Part shown: positions 1-9,295 of the stretch, piece after piece
Layout: every line of letters begins with the position of its first letter
Numbering within the stretch: position 1 is the stretch's first letter
Assembly (NCBI GenBank): GCA_038245725.1
Contig: JBBRSD010000008.1
Span: 83,068-147,067, forward strand
Direction: 5' to 3'
Source of the DNA: JBBRSD01 sp038245725
GTDB lineage: Bacteria; Actinomycetota; Coriobacteriia; Anaerosomatales; JAAXUF01
DNA: 64,000 nt
Program-made: the position numbers and the translations under genes
The notes under the pieces: model-generated
The model's input: only the letters and a program-made list of their open reading frames with translations
Told to the model about the DNA's origin: nothing
Database searches by the model: none

Positions 1-1327
1 CGCCACCGGACCCAACCGCCCAGCCGGTGCTCGGCGAGACGAAATGGACAGAGTCGAGCCAACTCGTGGTACCCGACCTCTGCGCGATCCAGGTGCTCCC
101 GCCGTCGCCTGACTTGATGATTGTGCCCCCGTCCCCGACCGCCCATCCCGTGTTCGGTGAGACGAACTGGACCGATCTGAGAGTACTGGCGGTGCCTGAG
201 GTCTGCAGAGTCCAGATCGCGCCCCCGTCGGTCGTCCGAAGGACAGTGCCGTAGACTCCAACCGCCCATCCGGCGGCTGAGGACACGAAGTGAACTGCCG
301 TGAGGCTGCCGATCGTCCCAGACGTCTGTGCGGCCCAATGCGCGCCGGCATCGGTGGTTCTGAGGATCTTGCCGTAGGCTCCGACCACCCAACCCGTACT
401 GGCAGAGACAAAATGGACGGAACTGAAGTAGTTCTCGGCGCCCACGCCCTGAACTATCCATGTGGCGCCACCGTCGGTCGTTCTGAGGATCTTCCCAGCA
501 TCCCCGACCGTCCATCCAGTAGATGACGAGACGAAATGGACAGAACGGAGCCAGATTGCGCTACCCGAGGTCTGAGGGCTCCAAGTGGTACCACCGTTGT
601 TGGTCTTGAGAATCGTGCCGTAGGCCCCGACTGCCCATCCGGTACTCGCCGAGACGAACTGGACGGCGTTGAGGGTGTTCGAAGTGCCCGAGATCTGCGA
701 AATCCAAGTCGTGCCACCATTCGTAGTTCTGAGGATCTTGCCGTTCCCGCCTACAGCCCACCCAGTGCTCGAAGAGACGAAATGGACGGCATGGAGCCAG
801 TTCGTTGTGCCTGATTTCTGTGAAGTCCAAGTCGCTCCACCATTGGTGGTTCTGAGAATCTTGCCGCCATCTCCAACCACCCATCCAGTGCTCGCGGAGA
901 CGAAATGGACGGACGTGATCCGGTATGTCGTGCCTGATTTCTGTGAAGTCCAAGTCGCTCCACCATTGGTGGTTCTGAGAATCTTGCCGCCATCCCCAAC
1001 CACCCATCCAGTGCTCGCGGAGACGAAATGGACGGCATTGAGGGTGTTCGAAGTGCCCGAGATCTGCGAAATCCAAGCGACCCCACCGTTGGTGGTTCGC
1101 AGGATCACGCCCTTACTCCCAACCATCCAGCCGGCGCTCGGCGAAACAAACTGAACGGCGCTGAGATAGTTCCCTTGGGGCCGCGGGTTCTGCCAAACCC
1201 AGCCACCGTTACCAGCCGAAATCGGCGTGGCGGCAGTGGCGATGGTCATGCCGCCCAGAACCAGGAGAAACAATGTGACGAACACGGATGACTTGACGAA
1301 TGCTCGTCTGGGCGCGAAGGAACTCAA
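1..1327 (-). CDS. Secreted YCF48/BNR-repeat protein (3' part lies beyond the window)
   Basis: The reading frame is open from a TTG start at 1327 to the left edge (about 442 codons seen). The TTG is preceded by GGAGGTC five bases upstream, and no ATG start gives a better N-terminus. A signal-peptide-like hydrophobic stretch (about residues 15-35, ending near ATAA) is followed by about ten 41-residue repeats of the type AVHFVSASTGWVVGDGGKI then LRTTNGGATWTSQ, the YCF48/BNR beta-propeller blade pattern. In PSII assembly factors this fold is a propeller; in free-living anaerobes such secreted versions have no settled function, so a surface or adhesive role is inference. A second gene of this type is at 47212-49242. 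Confidence 0.85.
   Translation of the reverse strand, partial: MSSFAPRRAFVKSSVFVTLFLLVLGGMTIATAATPISAGNGGWVWQNPRPQGNYLSAVQFVSPSAGWMVGSKGVILRTTNGGVAWISQISGTSNTLNAVHFVSASTGWVVGDGGKILRTTNGGATWTSQKSGTTYRITSVHFVSASTGWVVGDGGKILRTTNGGATWTSQKSGTTNWLHAVHFVSSSTGWAVGGNGKILRTTNGGTTWISQISGTSNTLNAVQFVSASTGWAVGAYGTILKTNNGGTTWSPQTSGSAIWLRSVHFVSSSTGWTVGDAGKILRTTDGGATWIVQGVGAENYFSSVHFVSASTGWVVGAYGKILRTTDAGAHWAAQTSGTIGSLTAVHFVSSAAGWAVGVYGTVLRTTDGGAIWTLQTSGTASTLRSVQFVSPNTGWAVGDGGTIIKSGDGGSTWIAQRSGTTSWLDSVHFVSPSTGWAVGSGG
669..1077 (-). repeat. Near-identical 123-bp coding tandem repeats
   Basis: Inside the YCF48-repeat gene, bases 807-912 and 930-1035 are 106-base copies differing at one base, spaced 123 bases (41 codons). 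A 40-base block at 669-708 recurs at 1038-1077, exactly three units away. Near-identity at the DNA level, including synonymous sites, points to recent duplication or gene conversion of blades. Confidence 0.9.
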
Positions 1328-1466
1328 TTCAGACCTCCACGATCTCTTTCGCGTAGTCCCTTGGGACGAAACCGAACACTTATCTTAACGGTTCCGGAGT
1401 ACCCCTGCACATCGAGTCATCACACTGGACGCGTGAACTTGACCGGGCCTCGTCGGCAATGAGGAG

Positions 1467-2927
1467 CTACACGCGACCTTCGAGCGCGAGCTTGCCGGAC
1501 TTGACCGACTCGGGAATCTCGATCGGGTATTCACCGTCGAAGCACGCGAGGCAGAAGTCGTCGCACGGCGAGCCGGTCGCCTCGACCATCGCGGGAAGCG
1601 ACAGGTACGCGAGCGAATCTGCGCCGATGTGGGCGCGGATCTCCTCGACGGTCTTCGTCGCGCCGATGAGCTGCTCCTGGGTGTCGGTGTCGATGCCGTA
1701 GAAGCACGGCCACACAACCGGCGGCGATGTGATGCGCATGTGGACCTCGGCGGCGCCAGCTTCGCGCAGGAGCGCGACGAGCTTCTTGGTCGTGTTGCCG
1801 CGCACGATCGAGTCATCCACGACGATGAGGCGTTTGCCTCGGATCGCGTGCTTGAGTGGGTTGAGCTTGAGCTTGATGCCCTGCTGGCGAATCGTCTGGC
1901 TCGGCGAGATGAACGTCCGTCCCACGTAGCGGTTCTTCGCGAGCCCCTCGCCGAACGGCACGCCGCTGGCCGCCGCGAACCCGACCGCAGCGGGGATGCC
2001 GGAGTCCGGCACGCCCATCACCATGTCCGCCTCGACCGGCGCCTCGACGGCGAGCGCGGCACCCATGCGGCGGCGCGCCTCGTACAGGCTGCAGCCGCCC
2101 ATCTCGGAGTCCGGCCGCGCGAAGTAGACGAACTCGAACATGCACAGCGAGGGCTTCTCGGCGGGTATGGCCTGCTCGGCTTCGACGCCTGCGCCGCTGA
2201 TCTTCAACATCTCGCCGGGTGCGACGTCGCGCACGTACTCGGCGCCCACGATGTCGAGCGCGCACGTTTCGCTCGCCACGATCCAGCCGCGATCGTCGGG
2301 CAGCTTGCCAAGCACGAGCGGGCGCACGCCGTGAGGGTCGCGGAAGGCGTAGACGGCGTTTTCGGTGGTGAGCACGACCGCGTAGGCGCCGTGGATGAGC
2401 TTCATCGTCTCGCGGATACCCTCGCGGATGTGGCTGGTCTTTTGCGTGAAGTAGCCCACAAGCGTGGTCATGACCTCGGAGTCGGTCGTGGAGCGGAAGC
2501 GGATGCCCTGCTCCTTGAGCGCGTCGCGCAGCTCAGCTGTGTTGACGAGGTTGCCGTTGTGCGCGAGCGCGATGACCTGGTGCCCGATTGCCGAGAGGTG
2601 CGGCTGCGCATTCTCCCAGCTCGTCGAGGAGCCGGTGGTGGAGTAGCGGGTGTGGCCGATCGCGACGTCGCCCGTGAGCGAATCCAGGTCGCTCTCCTTG
2701 AAGACGCGCGAAACGAGCCCGAGATTCTTGGTGACGGTGACCGTCTCGTTGTCGCCTACAGCAATGCCGGCCGACTCCTGGCCACGATGTTGCAGCGCGT
2801 GAAGGCCGAAGTAGGTGAGGCGGGCGACATCTTCCCCGGGCGCGTATACCGCGAAGACCCCGCAGGCTTCCTCGGGGCGATCCGGGCGGTCTTCGAGGAG
2901 CTGGTCCTCAGCAAGATCACGCATCAT
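1467..2927 (-). CDS. purF: Amidophosphoribosyltransferase (glutamine PRPP amidotransferase)
   Basis: First committed step of de novo purine synthesis: PRPP plus glutamine to 5-phosphoribosylamine, cytosolic. An N-terminal nucleophile glutaminase domain begins at Cys22 (EEACGVFAVY) after a short propeptide, followed by a phosphoribosyltransferase domain with the PRPP loop LIVVDDSIVRGNTT. C-terminal CDDFCLACFDGEYP and an earlier VVWPCFYG match the Fe-S-cluster, propeptide-processed Bacillus-type PurF. Length 486 aa is normal. ATG at 2927 was chosen over a TTG eight codons upstream because GTGAGG lies before the ATG and nothing SD-like precedes the TTG. It is the last pur gene of the minus-strand run, 84 bases after the EAL protein. 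Confidence 0.96.
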   Translation of the reverse strand: MMRDLAEDQLLEDRPDRPEEACGVFAVYAPGEDVARLTYFGLHALQHRGQESAGIAVGDNETVTVTKNLGLVSRVFKESDLDSLTGDVAIGHTRYSTTGSSTSWENAQPHLSAIGHQVIALAHNGNLVNTAELRDALKEQGIRFRSTTDSEVMTTLVGYFTQKTSHIREGIRETMKLIHGAYAVVLTTENAVYAFRDPHGVRPLVLGKLPDDRGWIVASETCALDIVGAEYVRDVAPGEMLKISGAGVEAEQAIPAEKPSLCMFEFVYFARPDSEMGGCSLYEARRRMGAALAVEAPVEADMVMGVPDSGIPAAVGFAAASGVPFGEGLAKNRYVGRTFISPSQTIRQQGIKLKLNPLKHAIRGKRLIVVDDSIVRGNTTKKLVALLREAGAAEVHMRITSPPVVWPCFYGIDTDTQEQLIGATKTVEEIRAHIGADSLAYLSLPAMVEATGSPCDDFCLACFDGEYPIEIPESVKSGKLALEGRV

Positions 2928-3011
2928 GTGAAATAGGGCCTCACGTCGCAACTGGAGGGTGGGAACGCGGGTAGTCTAGCACGATTCGCACCAGCGCGGC
3001 CTGAGCGCGGA

Positions 3012-4988
3012 TCAGCCCGCAAGTTCCAGAGACGTCGGCCGCACGCGCGCGCCCAAAAGCGCCTTGATCTCGGCGGCCGGAAGCGGCCGGCTGTAGATGT
3101 AGCCCTGGATGATGAAGCAGCCCTGCTTTCGAAGGAACTCGAGCTCGCTGGGGTGTTCGACGCCCTCGGCGACGATGTCGAGATCGAGCTCCCGGCACAA
3201 GCCGATGAGCATCGTGGCGATCGCCGCGTTCTGCGCGTCGAGGTGCACGTCGCGCATGAACGTCTGCGCGATCTTGAGCGTATGGACCGGGAGCCGCTTG
3301 ATGTAACTCATCGACGAGTAGCCGGTGCCGAAGTCGTCGATCGCGACCCGCACGCCCATGTCCCGCAAGCGCTGGAGCGTCTCGATCGCGCTCTCGGGGC
3401 TGCGCATGGCGACCGTCTCGGTGACCTCGAGCTCGAGGTGTGATGGTTCGAGCCCGGTCTCACGCAAGATGCGCGACACCATCTCCACCATGTCGTACTG
3501 CTCGAACTCCTTCGCCGAGAGGTTCACCGCCATCCTCCCGAACTTCACGCCGTCTTTCACCCACGCACTCGCCTGAGCGCACGCGGTGCGCATGACCCAC
3601 GGCCCGATGCGTCCCATGAAGCCGGCCTGCTCGGCGAATTCGAGGAACGCGGCCGGGGCGAGCAGCCCCTCCTCAGGATGGTTCCAGCGGATGAGCGCCT
3701 CGACGCCGATAGGACTGCCGGTGCGCAAGTCGATCTGCGGCTGGTAGAACAGCTCGAACTCGCCGTTCTCGATCGCCTGGTGCAGCGCCGCCTCCAGCTT
3801 GAGGCGGTCGGTCGCCGACCGGCTCATCTCCGGTGCGTAGATGCGGTACGAGCCGTGACCGAGCTCCTTAGCCCGATACATCGCGGCGTCCGCGCATCTG
3901 AGCAGCTCGGTCGCTTCGTCGCCGTCGTGCGGGTACGTCGCGATGCCCACGCTGGCCGAGAGGCTGACGCTGTGACCGTCGACCTGGAAGTCGCGCTTGA
4001 GGTCGGCGAGGATTCGCTCGGCGAGTGTGTCGGCGTCCTCGCGATCCGCGATCCGCGCAATGAACGTGAACTCGTCGGCGCTTTGCCGCGCGACGGTGTC
4101 CTCCTCGCGCATAGCGCTCAGGAGACGGGCCCCGGCTTCCTTGAGCGCCGCGTCGCCCACCTCGTGTCCGAACCCCTCGTTGATGCCTTTGAAGTCGTCG
4201 ATGTCGACGTAGCCCACCGCGACGGTCTCGCCGCGGCGTTTCGCGTGTGCGAGCGCGTTGCCCATACGGTCGCGGAACAGGATGCGGTTGGGTAGGTCCG
4301 TCAGCGGGTCGTGGTAGGCCATGTGCGAGATCGTCCGCTGCGCCGAGACGTGCTCGGTCACATCGCGCAGCACTTCGACGAGCTGCTCGATCCGGCCCTC
4401 CTCGTCGTAGGCCGGGTAGACTGTCTCCTCGTACCAGCGGTCCCCGCCGTGCGCCGTGTCGTGCACGGTCCGCTGCGAGCGTTCGCCGCTGCGCAGCACC
4501 TCCGCTCCGAGACAGTCCTCGCACAAGCCCTCGCCCCAGACCGCGGCGCTGCAGCCCATCCCCACGATCGTTTCGGCGCCGTGCTTCTCCGCGAAGAGCT
4601 CGTTGGCGGCCGGGTTGGCGTACGCGACCGTCATATCGGTGCCGAGGCACAGGATCGGCTCGGGGCTATGCTCGTACATCTGGAACAGCCGGTCGCGCTC
4701 GACGCGGAGGCGCTGCTCGATTCGGAATCGCTGCCCGATCAGCGTCTGAACGAGCAGCGTGGCCAGCAGCACGAAGACCACGCCGCCAAGCCGCATGATC
4801 ACCTGCATGCTGGTGGGCTGGAACACCGCCGAGACAAGCGATGCGGCCTGACCGACGATCAGGTCGATCGACGCGAGGAGCGCCCACGCGATCAACGACA
4901 GCGCGATGCCGGCAAGCCCGACCAAGGCGACGCGATCCGCCTGGCTGAGCTTGGGTGGCGCAGAGCGCTTTGTTTCGCTGCTATCCAT
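3012..4988 (-). CDS. Membrane PAS-GGDEF-EAL protein, probable c-di-GMP phosphodiesterase
   Basis: 658 aa. Two N-terminal membrane segments (about 20-50 and 65-88) are followed by a PAS domain (about 105-225), a GGDEF domain and an EAL domain. The GGDEF signature is degenerate (QSADEF in place of GGDEF), so cyclase activity is doubtful. The EAL domain keeps EALIRW, NLSAKEF, LELEVTET, DDFGTGYSS and AEGVEH, so c-di-GMP hydrolysis is expected. The PAS domain has several Cys (MGCSAAVWGEGLCEDC) that could bind a cofactor or sense redox state; that is inference. It lies between purL and purF in the same direction, so it may be co-transcribed with purine genes. Confidence 0.9.
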   Translation of the reverse strand: MDSSETKRSAPPKLSQADRVALVGLAGIALSLIAWALLASIDLIVGQAASLVSAVFQPTSMQVIMRLGGVVFVLLATLLVQTLIGQRFRIEQRLRVERDRLFQMYEHSPEPILCLGTDMTVAYANPAANELFAEKHGAETIVGMGCSAAVWGEGLCEDCLGAEVLRSGERSQRTVHDTAHGGDRWYEETVYPAYDEEGRIEQLVEVLRDVTEHVSAQRTISHMAYHDPLTDLPNRILFRDRMGNALAHAKRRGETVAVGYVDIDDFKGINEGFGHEVGDAALKEAGARLLSAMREEDTVARQSADEFTFIARIADREDADTLAERILADLKRDFQVDGHSVSLSASVGIATYPHDGDEATELLRCADAAMYRAKELGHGSYRIYAPEMSRSATDRLKLEAALHQAIENGEFELFYQPQIDLRTGSPIGVEALIRWNHPEEGLLAPAAFLEFAEQAGFMGRIGPWVMRTACAQASAWVKDGVKFGRMAVNLSAKEFEQYDMVEMVSRILRETGLEPSHLELEVTETVAMRSPESAIETLQRLRDMGVRVAIDDFGTGYSSMSYIKRLPVHTLKIAQTFMRDVHLDAQNAAIATMLIGLCRELDLDIVAEGVEHPSELEFLRKQGCFIIQGYIYSRPLPAAEIKALLGARVRPTSLELAG

Positions 4989-5068
4989 GAACCCCGTGAT
5001 CCGACCGTTTTGCGTATCTCGATCTTGCGACGTGCGGCGTACTCAGGTGAGGTTCCAAACCAGAGGGA

Positions 5069-7330
5069 CTACCCCTCGCGAAGCTCCTCGCTTGCGAACT
5101 CTCCCGCGACGAGCCGCTCGAGCGTTGGCTCGAACGCGCCAGCCAGCTTCTCGACGCTGACGTCGAGCCGCTCGCATATCTTAAGCGAGTCGCCGCCGAC
5201 GGTGCCGATGACGCCGTAAGGCACGTCGTGCTCGAGCAGGATCGTCACGAACTGCTCGGCGTCGGTGTCTGCGACCGTGGCGACGATGCGCGACTGCGTC
5301 TCGCCGAAGAGCGAGGCGGTCGGGTGCAGCCCGTCGTGGAGGTGGACGTCAGCGCCGATGCGGCCGGCGATGCAGCTCTCGGCGAGGCTGACCGCGATGC
5401 CGCCTTCGGAGCAGTCGTGCGCGGACTTGATGATGCCGGCGCCGATCGCCTCGCGGACGGAGCCCTGCACGTCGCCCTCGAGACCGAGGTCGAGCGCCGG
5501 CGGACGTCCGGCCACCATGCCATGCGCGACCTTGAGGTACTCGCTGCCGCCAAGCTCCTCGAGCGACTCGCCGATGAGGAACACGACGTCGCCAGCGTCC
5601 TTGAACGACGCAGTGGCGTGCTTGGTGACATCGTCCATCACGCCCACGAGGCCCACTGTGGGCGTCGGATAGATGGGAGAACCGAACGACTCGTTGTAGA
5701 AGCTCACGTTTCCGCTGATGACCGGGATGCCCCACTCCTTGCACGCGTCCGCGAGGCCGCGGATCGACTCGTAAAACGTCCAGAACACCTCGGGCTTCTC
5801 GGGATTGCCGAAGTTCAGGCAGTCGGTGATCGCGGCGGGGGTGCCACCGGCGCACGCGACGTTGCGCGACGCCTCGGCGAGCGCGATCTGCGCGCCCACG
5901 TACGGATCGAGGTAGCAGTACCGCCCGTTGCAGTCCGAGGAGACCGCGATGCCGCGGCCCTCGTCGCCGATGCGCAACACGGCCGCGTCGCTGCCGGGCA
6001 GCACCACCGTGTTGAGGATGACCTGATGGTCGTACTGCTCCCATATCCAGCGCCGCGAGCAGATGTTCGGGCTCGCGAGCAAGCGCAGGAGCGTCGCGCC
6101 GAGGTCAGCCGGCTCGGTGGGGAGCGCAAGGGTGAGCGGGTCGAACGCCTGCACCTCGTCGAGGTAGGCCGGCCGGGTCATCGCGGGGTCGTAGATGGGC
6201 GCGTCGTGAGCGAGCGTGGAAGCTGGCATGTCGGCGACGATCTCGTCGCCTTCGCGGACTACGAAGCGCTCGGTGTCGGTGACGGTGCCGATGACGGTGG
6301 AGCGCAGGCCCCACTTGGTGCAGATGGCTTGCGCGGCCTCAAGGTTACCCGGCTCGACGACCGCGAGCATGCGCTCCTGCGACTCGCTCACCATGAACTC
6401 GAACGCCTTCATCTCGTCCTCGCGCGCCGGAATCTTCAGCACGTCGATGTCGAGCCCGACGCCACCACGCGACGCCATCTCGCTCGCCGAACTGGTCAGC
6501 CCCGCCGCCCCCAGGTCGCCGAGACCCACGAGCAACTCCTGGCCGAGCAGCTCGAGGCACGCCTCGATGAGCAGCTTCTCCTCGAACGGATCGCCCACCT
6601 GTACGGCCGGACGCTTGTCCTCGGCACGCTCGTCGAATTCCTGGCTCGCGAGCACGGACGCGCCGCCGATCCCGTCTCGGCCGGTCGTGGAGCCGATGAG
6701 CAGCACGAGGTTGCCGGGGCCGGCCGCAACCGCGCGGATGATCTCGTCCTCGCGCATGACGCCGAGCGACATCGCGTTGATGAGGCAGTTGCCCTCGTAG
6801 GCTTCCTCGAAGTAGACCTCGCCGCCCACGGTGGGCACGCCGAGGCAGTTGCCGTAGCCGCCAATACCGGCGACCGCTCCTTCGAAGAGGTAGCGCTGAC
6901 GGGGCTTGTCGAGCGTGCCGAAGCGCAGCGAGTTCAGCGATGCGATGGGACGGGCGCCCATCGTGAAGATGTCGCGGATGATGCCGCCGACGCCGGTCGC
7001 CGCGCCCTGGTAGGGCTCGATGGCGCTGGGGTGATTATGGGATTCCATCTTGAAGGCGACAGCCCAGCCGTCGCCCACGCCGATGACGCCCGCGTTCTCG
7101 CCGGGGCCCTGCAGCACGTGCGGGCCGGACGTGGGAAACATCCGCAGCGCCTTGCGCGAGTGCTTGTAGCTGCAGTGTTCGCTCCACATGAGCGAGTACA
7201 TGTAGAGCTCGGTAATGGTGGGCCTGCGGCCGAGGATCTCTACGACTTTCTCGTACTCATCGGGCTTGAGGCCAAGCTCCACGGCAAGTTTGGGGGCGAG
7301 GTCTTCGGCAAGCGGCTCGATGGTGATCAC
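5069..7330 (-). CDS. purL: Phosphoribosylformylglycinamidine synthase, PurL subunit (small type)
   Basis: Amidates FGAR to FGAM using ATP and ammonia from PurQ; works as a PurL-PurQ-PurS complex. 753 aa, the size of the small PurL that needs separate PurS and PurQ, both encoded just upstream. Typical blocks are seen: LMWSEHCSYKHS near the N-terminus, MESHNHPSAIEPYQGAATGVGG, LGDLGAAGLTSS, GNVSFYNES and SAHDCSEGG. The GTG start (VITIEPLAED) is preceded by AGGAG; the upstream extension is proline-rich and unlike the family. Confidence 0.96.
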   Translation of the reverse strand: MITIEPLAEDLAPKLAVELGLKPDEYEKVVEILGRRPTITELYMYSLMWSEHCSYKHSRKALRMFPTSGPHVLQGPGENAGVIGVGDGWAVAFKMESHNHPSAIEPYQGAATGVGGIIRDIFTMGARPIASLNSLRFGTLDKPRQRYLFEGAVAGIGGYGNCLGVPTVGGEVYFEEAYEGNCLINAMSLGVMREDEIIRAVAAGPGNLVLLIGSTTGRDGIGGASVLASQEFDERAEDKRPAVQVGDPFEEKLLIEACLELLGQELLVGLGDLGAAGLTSSASEMASRGGVGLDIDVLKIPAREDEMKAFEFMVSESQERMLAVVEPGNLEAAQAICTKWGLRSTVIGTVTDTERFVVREGDEIVADMPASTLAHDAPIYDPAMTRPAYLDEVQAFDPLTLALPTEPADLGATLLRLLASPNICSRRWIWEQYDHQVILNTVVLPGSDAAVLRIGDEGRGIAVSSDCNGRYCYLDPYVGAQIALAEASRNVACAGGTPAAITDCLNFGNPEKPEVFWTFYESIRGLADACKEWGIPVISGNVSFYNESFGSPIYPTPTVGLVGVMDDVTKHATASFKDAGDVVFLIGESLEELGGSEYLKVAHGMVAGRPPALDLGLEGDVQGSVREAIGAGIIKSAHDCSEGGIAVSLAESCIAGRIGADVHLHDGLHPTASLFGETQSRIVATVADTDAEQFVTILLEHDVPYGVIGTVGGDSLKICERLDVSVEKLAGAFEPTLERLVAGEFASEELREG

Positions 7331-7477
7331 AAAGGCTCCTTGGGGAGGGCTCGGCGGATAGGGACATGGTACCGCAACGCAGGTCGGTCTCGGCACCGCT
7401 TTCCCGGAGGATCAGCACCTCGTTTTGGCGTTCAGGAGCGGTCCCTCCGCCCCCAAGCGTGATGAGGTCGCCGGGGC

Positions 7478-7885
7478 TCACTCTCCTCGTGAGGACTCTC
7501 TCACGGGCACGCTCTCGGGCTCGATCGTGTCGCCACCGTCGGCGAGAAGCTGCGGCTCCTCGTCCGGCTCGGCTACGGCCTGCTTCGGATACACGATGCG
7601 CAACAGATACGCCGCCTGCTGCGCCAGCGCGAGCGGGGTGCAGAGCACCACGATGCCGGTCAGCGCGATGGGGATCGCGTTGAACTGGCCGAACACTATG
7701 AGCACGAGGTATGCGGCCTGCGGCGCGAGGTACCACCAGCGGACGCGTTGGGTCGGGCGCGGGCCACCGAACCACGAGCTGCGCACAACGTCGATGACGA
7801 CGAAGGCGGCGAGCATCCCCGCGAGGAACAGCACACTGACGAGGATCCAGAACAGCGGCCCGCCGATGCCTACCGCGAAGCCCAT
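7478..7885 (-). CDS. Small membrane protein in the purine operon
   Basis: 135 aa of unrecognised family. Three probable membrane helices (about 5-32, 52-72, 72-95) are followed by an acidic, soluble C-terminal tail. It starts one base after the purQ stop codon and precedes purL, so it is almost certainly co-transcribed with the FGAM synthase genes. No catalytic motif is visible. A link to purine transport or enzyme anchoring would be speculation. Confidence 0.8.
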   Translation of the reverse strand: MGFAVGIGGPLFWILVSVLFLAGMLAAFVVIDVVRSSWFGGPRPTQRVRWWYLAPQAAYLVLIVFGQFNAIPIALTGIVVLCTPLALAQQAAYLLRIVYPKQAVAEPDEEPQLLADGGDTIEPESVPVRESSRGE

Positions 7886-7886
7886 G

Positions 7887-8585
7887 TCAGCCAGCGACCT
7901 CGGCGAGGCGCTGCACGATGGTCGTGAAGAACGGCTGTCCGTCGGTTCCGCCAGTGATCGGGTCGACCACGCGCTCCGGATGCGGCATGAGGCCGAAGAC
8001 GTTGCCGCGCTCGTTGCAGATGCCGGCGATGTCGTCGAGCGAGCCGTTGGGCGCGCTGCCGCCAGGCGCGGTCGAGCCGTCAGCCTCGACGTAGCGCAGG
8101 ACGACCTGGCCGTTGGCGTTGAGGGCTGCGAGCGTCTCGGCGTCGCACACGAAATTGCCCTCGTTGTGGTTGATCGGAATCTGGATGACGCTGCCTGCCT
8201 GGGTGTCGACCCACTGGCAAGCGCTCTCCTCGACACGCAGGTTCACGGTCTTGCAAATGAACTTCAGGCCGCGGTTCCGCAGCATCGCGCCCGGCAGCAT
8301 GTGCGCCTCCGTGAGGATCTGGAAGCCGTTGCAGATGCCGAGGACCGGCCCGCCCTTCTCGGCGAAGCGGACGACTTCGGCCATCACGGGGCTGAAGCGC
8401 GCCACGGCGCCGGTGCGGATGTAGTCGCCGTAGGAGAAGCCGCCCGGCAGCACGATCGCGTCGAAGCCTGAGATATCGGTGTCGCCGTGCCAGATGTACT
8501 CGCTCTCAAAGCCGAGGTAGTGCGTGGCCCGGATGACGTCCTGCTCGCAGTTGGAGCCCGGGAAGATCACGACGCCAAAGCGCAT
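7887..8585 (-). CDS. purQ: Phosphoribosylformylglycinamidine synthase, glutaminase subunit PurQ
   Basis: Class I glutamine amidotransferase that supplies ammonia to PurL. 232 aa, usual length. Starts MRFGVVIFPGSNCEQD; the catalytic Cys sits in PVLGICNGFQ and the His/Glu pair in GLMPHPERV. The GGAGG-preceded ATG two bases beyond the purS stop was chosen over an upstream extension of low-complexity residues. Gene order purS-purQ-(membrane protein)-purL supports the complex. Confidence 0.97.
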   Translation of the reverse strand: MRFGVVIFPGSNCEQDVIRATHYLGFESEYIWHGDTDISGFDAIVLPGGFSYGDYIRTGAVARFSPVMAEVVRFAEKGGPVLGICNGFQILTEAHMLPGAMLRNRGLKFICKTVNLRVEESACQWVDTQAGSVIQIPINHNEGNFVCDAETLAALNANGQVVLRYVEADGSTAPGGSAPNGSLDDIAGICNERGNVFGLMPHPERVVDPITGGTDGQPFFTTIVQRLAEVAG

Positions 8586-8587
8586 CT

Positions 8588-8824
8588 CTACGCCTCCCCG
8601 ACCAGCTCGATGCGATACTCCTCGATGACCGGATTCGCGAGCAGTTTCTCGCACATCTCCGAGACGACGCTAAGATCCGCGTCGGCCTCCATGCGGATGT
8701 ACTTGCCGATCTTCACCTCGTGAACGCCCTCGTAGCCGAGGTTGACGAGCGCGCGCTCGGCGGTAGCGCCGGGCGGGTCGAAGATGCCCTTCTTATACGT
8801 CACGTAGATCTCGTAGCGCGCCAT
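8588..8824 (-). CDS. purS: Phosphoribosylformylglycinamidine synthase, PurS subunit
   Basis: Small structural subunit of the PurLQS complex, 78 aa: MARYEIYVTYKKGIFDPPG, then VNLGYEGVHEVKIGKYI and a C-terminal VIEEYRIELVG. Two ATGs lie 6 bases apart; the inner one is better spaced from GAAAGGA and matches the family N-terminus. Confidence 0.95.
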   Translation of the reverse strand: MARYEIYVTYKKGIFDPPGATAERALVNLGYEGVHEVKIGKYIRMEADADLSVVSEMCEKLLANPVIEEYRIELVGEA

Positions 8825-8849
8825 CGTCATCGTCCTTTCGATCGAGCCG

Positions 8850-9287
8850 TTACTCGGCTTTGGGTTCCTTCGGTGTCTTCCCGGACTTGGCCTGCTGGAA
8901 GGCGGCCTTACGAAGCGGGCGCATCTTCGTCCAGTCGATGAAGAACGCGTAGATGATGGCGGCATACGACAACCCCAAGACGACGCTGTAGGCCGTGCGA
9001 GCCCACGGCGTGTGCACGTAGGCGAGTATCCCGTAAGAGATAGCGACGAGTACGATGCCGGCAACGAGGAAGATCCACCATTGCTTGCGCACCGCGCGAA
9101 ACTCCGCCGTGTCCGGATTGCGCATCGCGAGCGCGGAGCCCCCTGACGACTTCGACTTCGCCGACGACTTCGAGCCGCTGCCTGTGTTCGTCTTGGACGG
9201 CTTGGCGGCCGCCGCGGATTTGCGGGTCTTGCCCTCCGGCCCGGTGTGCTTCTGGTAGCGCGCATTCATGGGGCTGCGTCGTGCCAT
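8850..9287 (-). CDS. Small basic two-helix membrane protein
   Basis: 145 aa, family not recognised. The N-terminal 50 residues are Lys/Ser/Ala-rich and disordered; two membrane helices follow (about 70-90 and 98-118), then a basic tail ending KTPKEPKAE. It lies between purC (8 bases upstream) and purS, so it is part of the pur transcription unit. No function can be assigned. Confidence 0.75.
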   Translation of the reverse strand: MARRSPMNARYQKHTGPEGKTRKSAAAAKPSKTNTGSGSKSSAKSKSSGGSALAMRNPDTAEFRAVRKQWWIFLVAGIVLVAISYGILAYVHTPWARTAYSVVLGLSYAAIIYAFFIDWTKMRPLRKAAFQQAKSGKTPKEPKAE

Positions 9288-9295
9288 GTGGAGAG

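Noticed and set aside
669..1077. Regular spacing suggestive of a CRISPR array
   Set aside because: The 123-base period is a multiple of three, the repeats encode 41-residue YCF48 blades, and there are no unique spacers or cas genes.
5228..7462. Long plus-strand open frame (744 codons)
   Set aside because: It is the antisense shadow of purL, which has full family conservation; such shadows are usual at this GC content.
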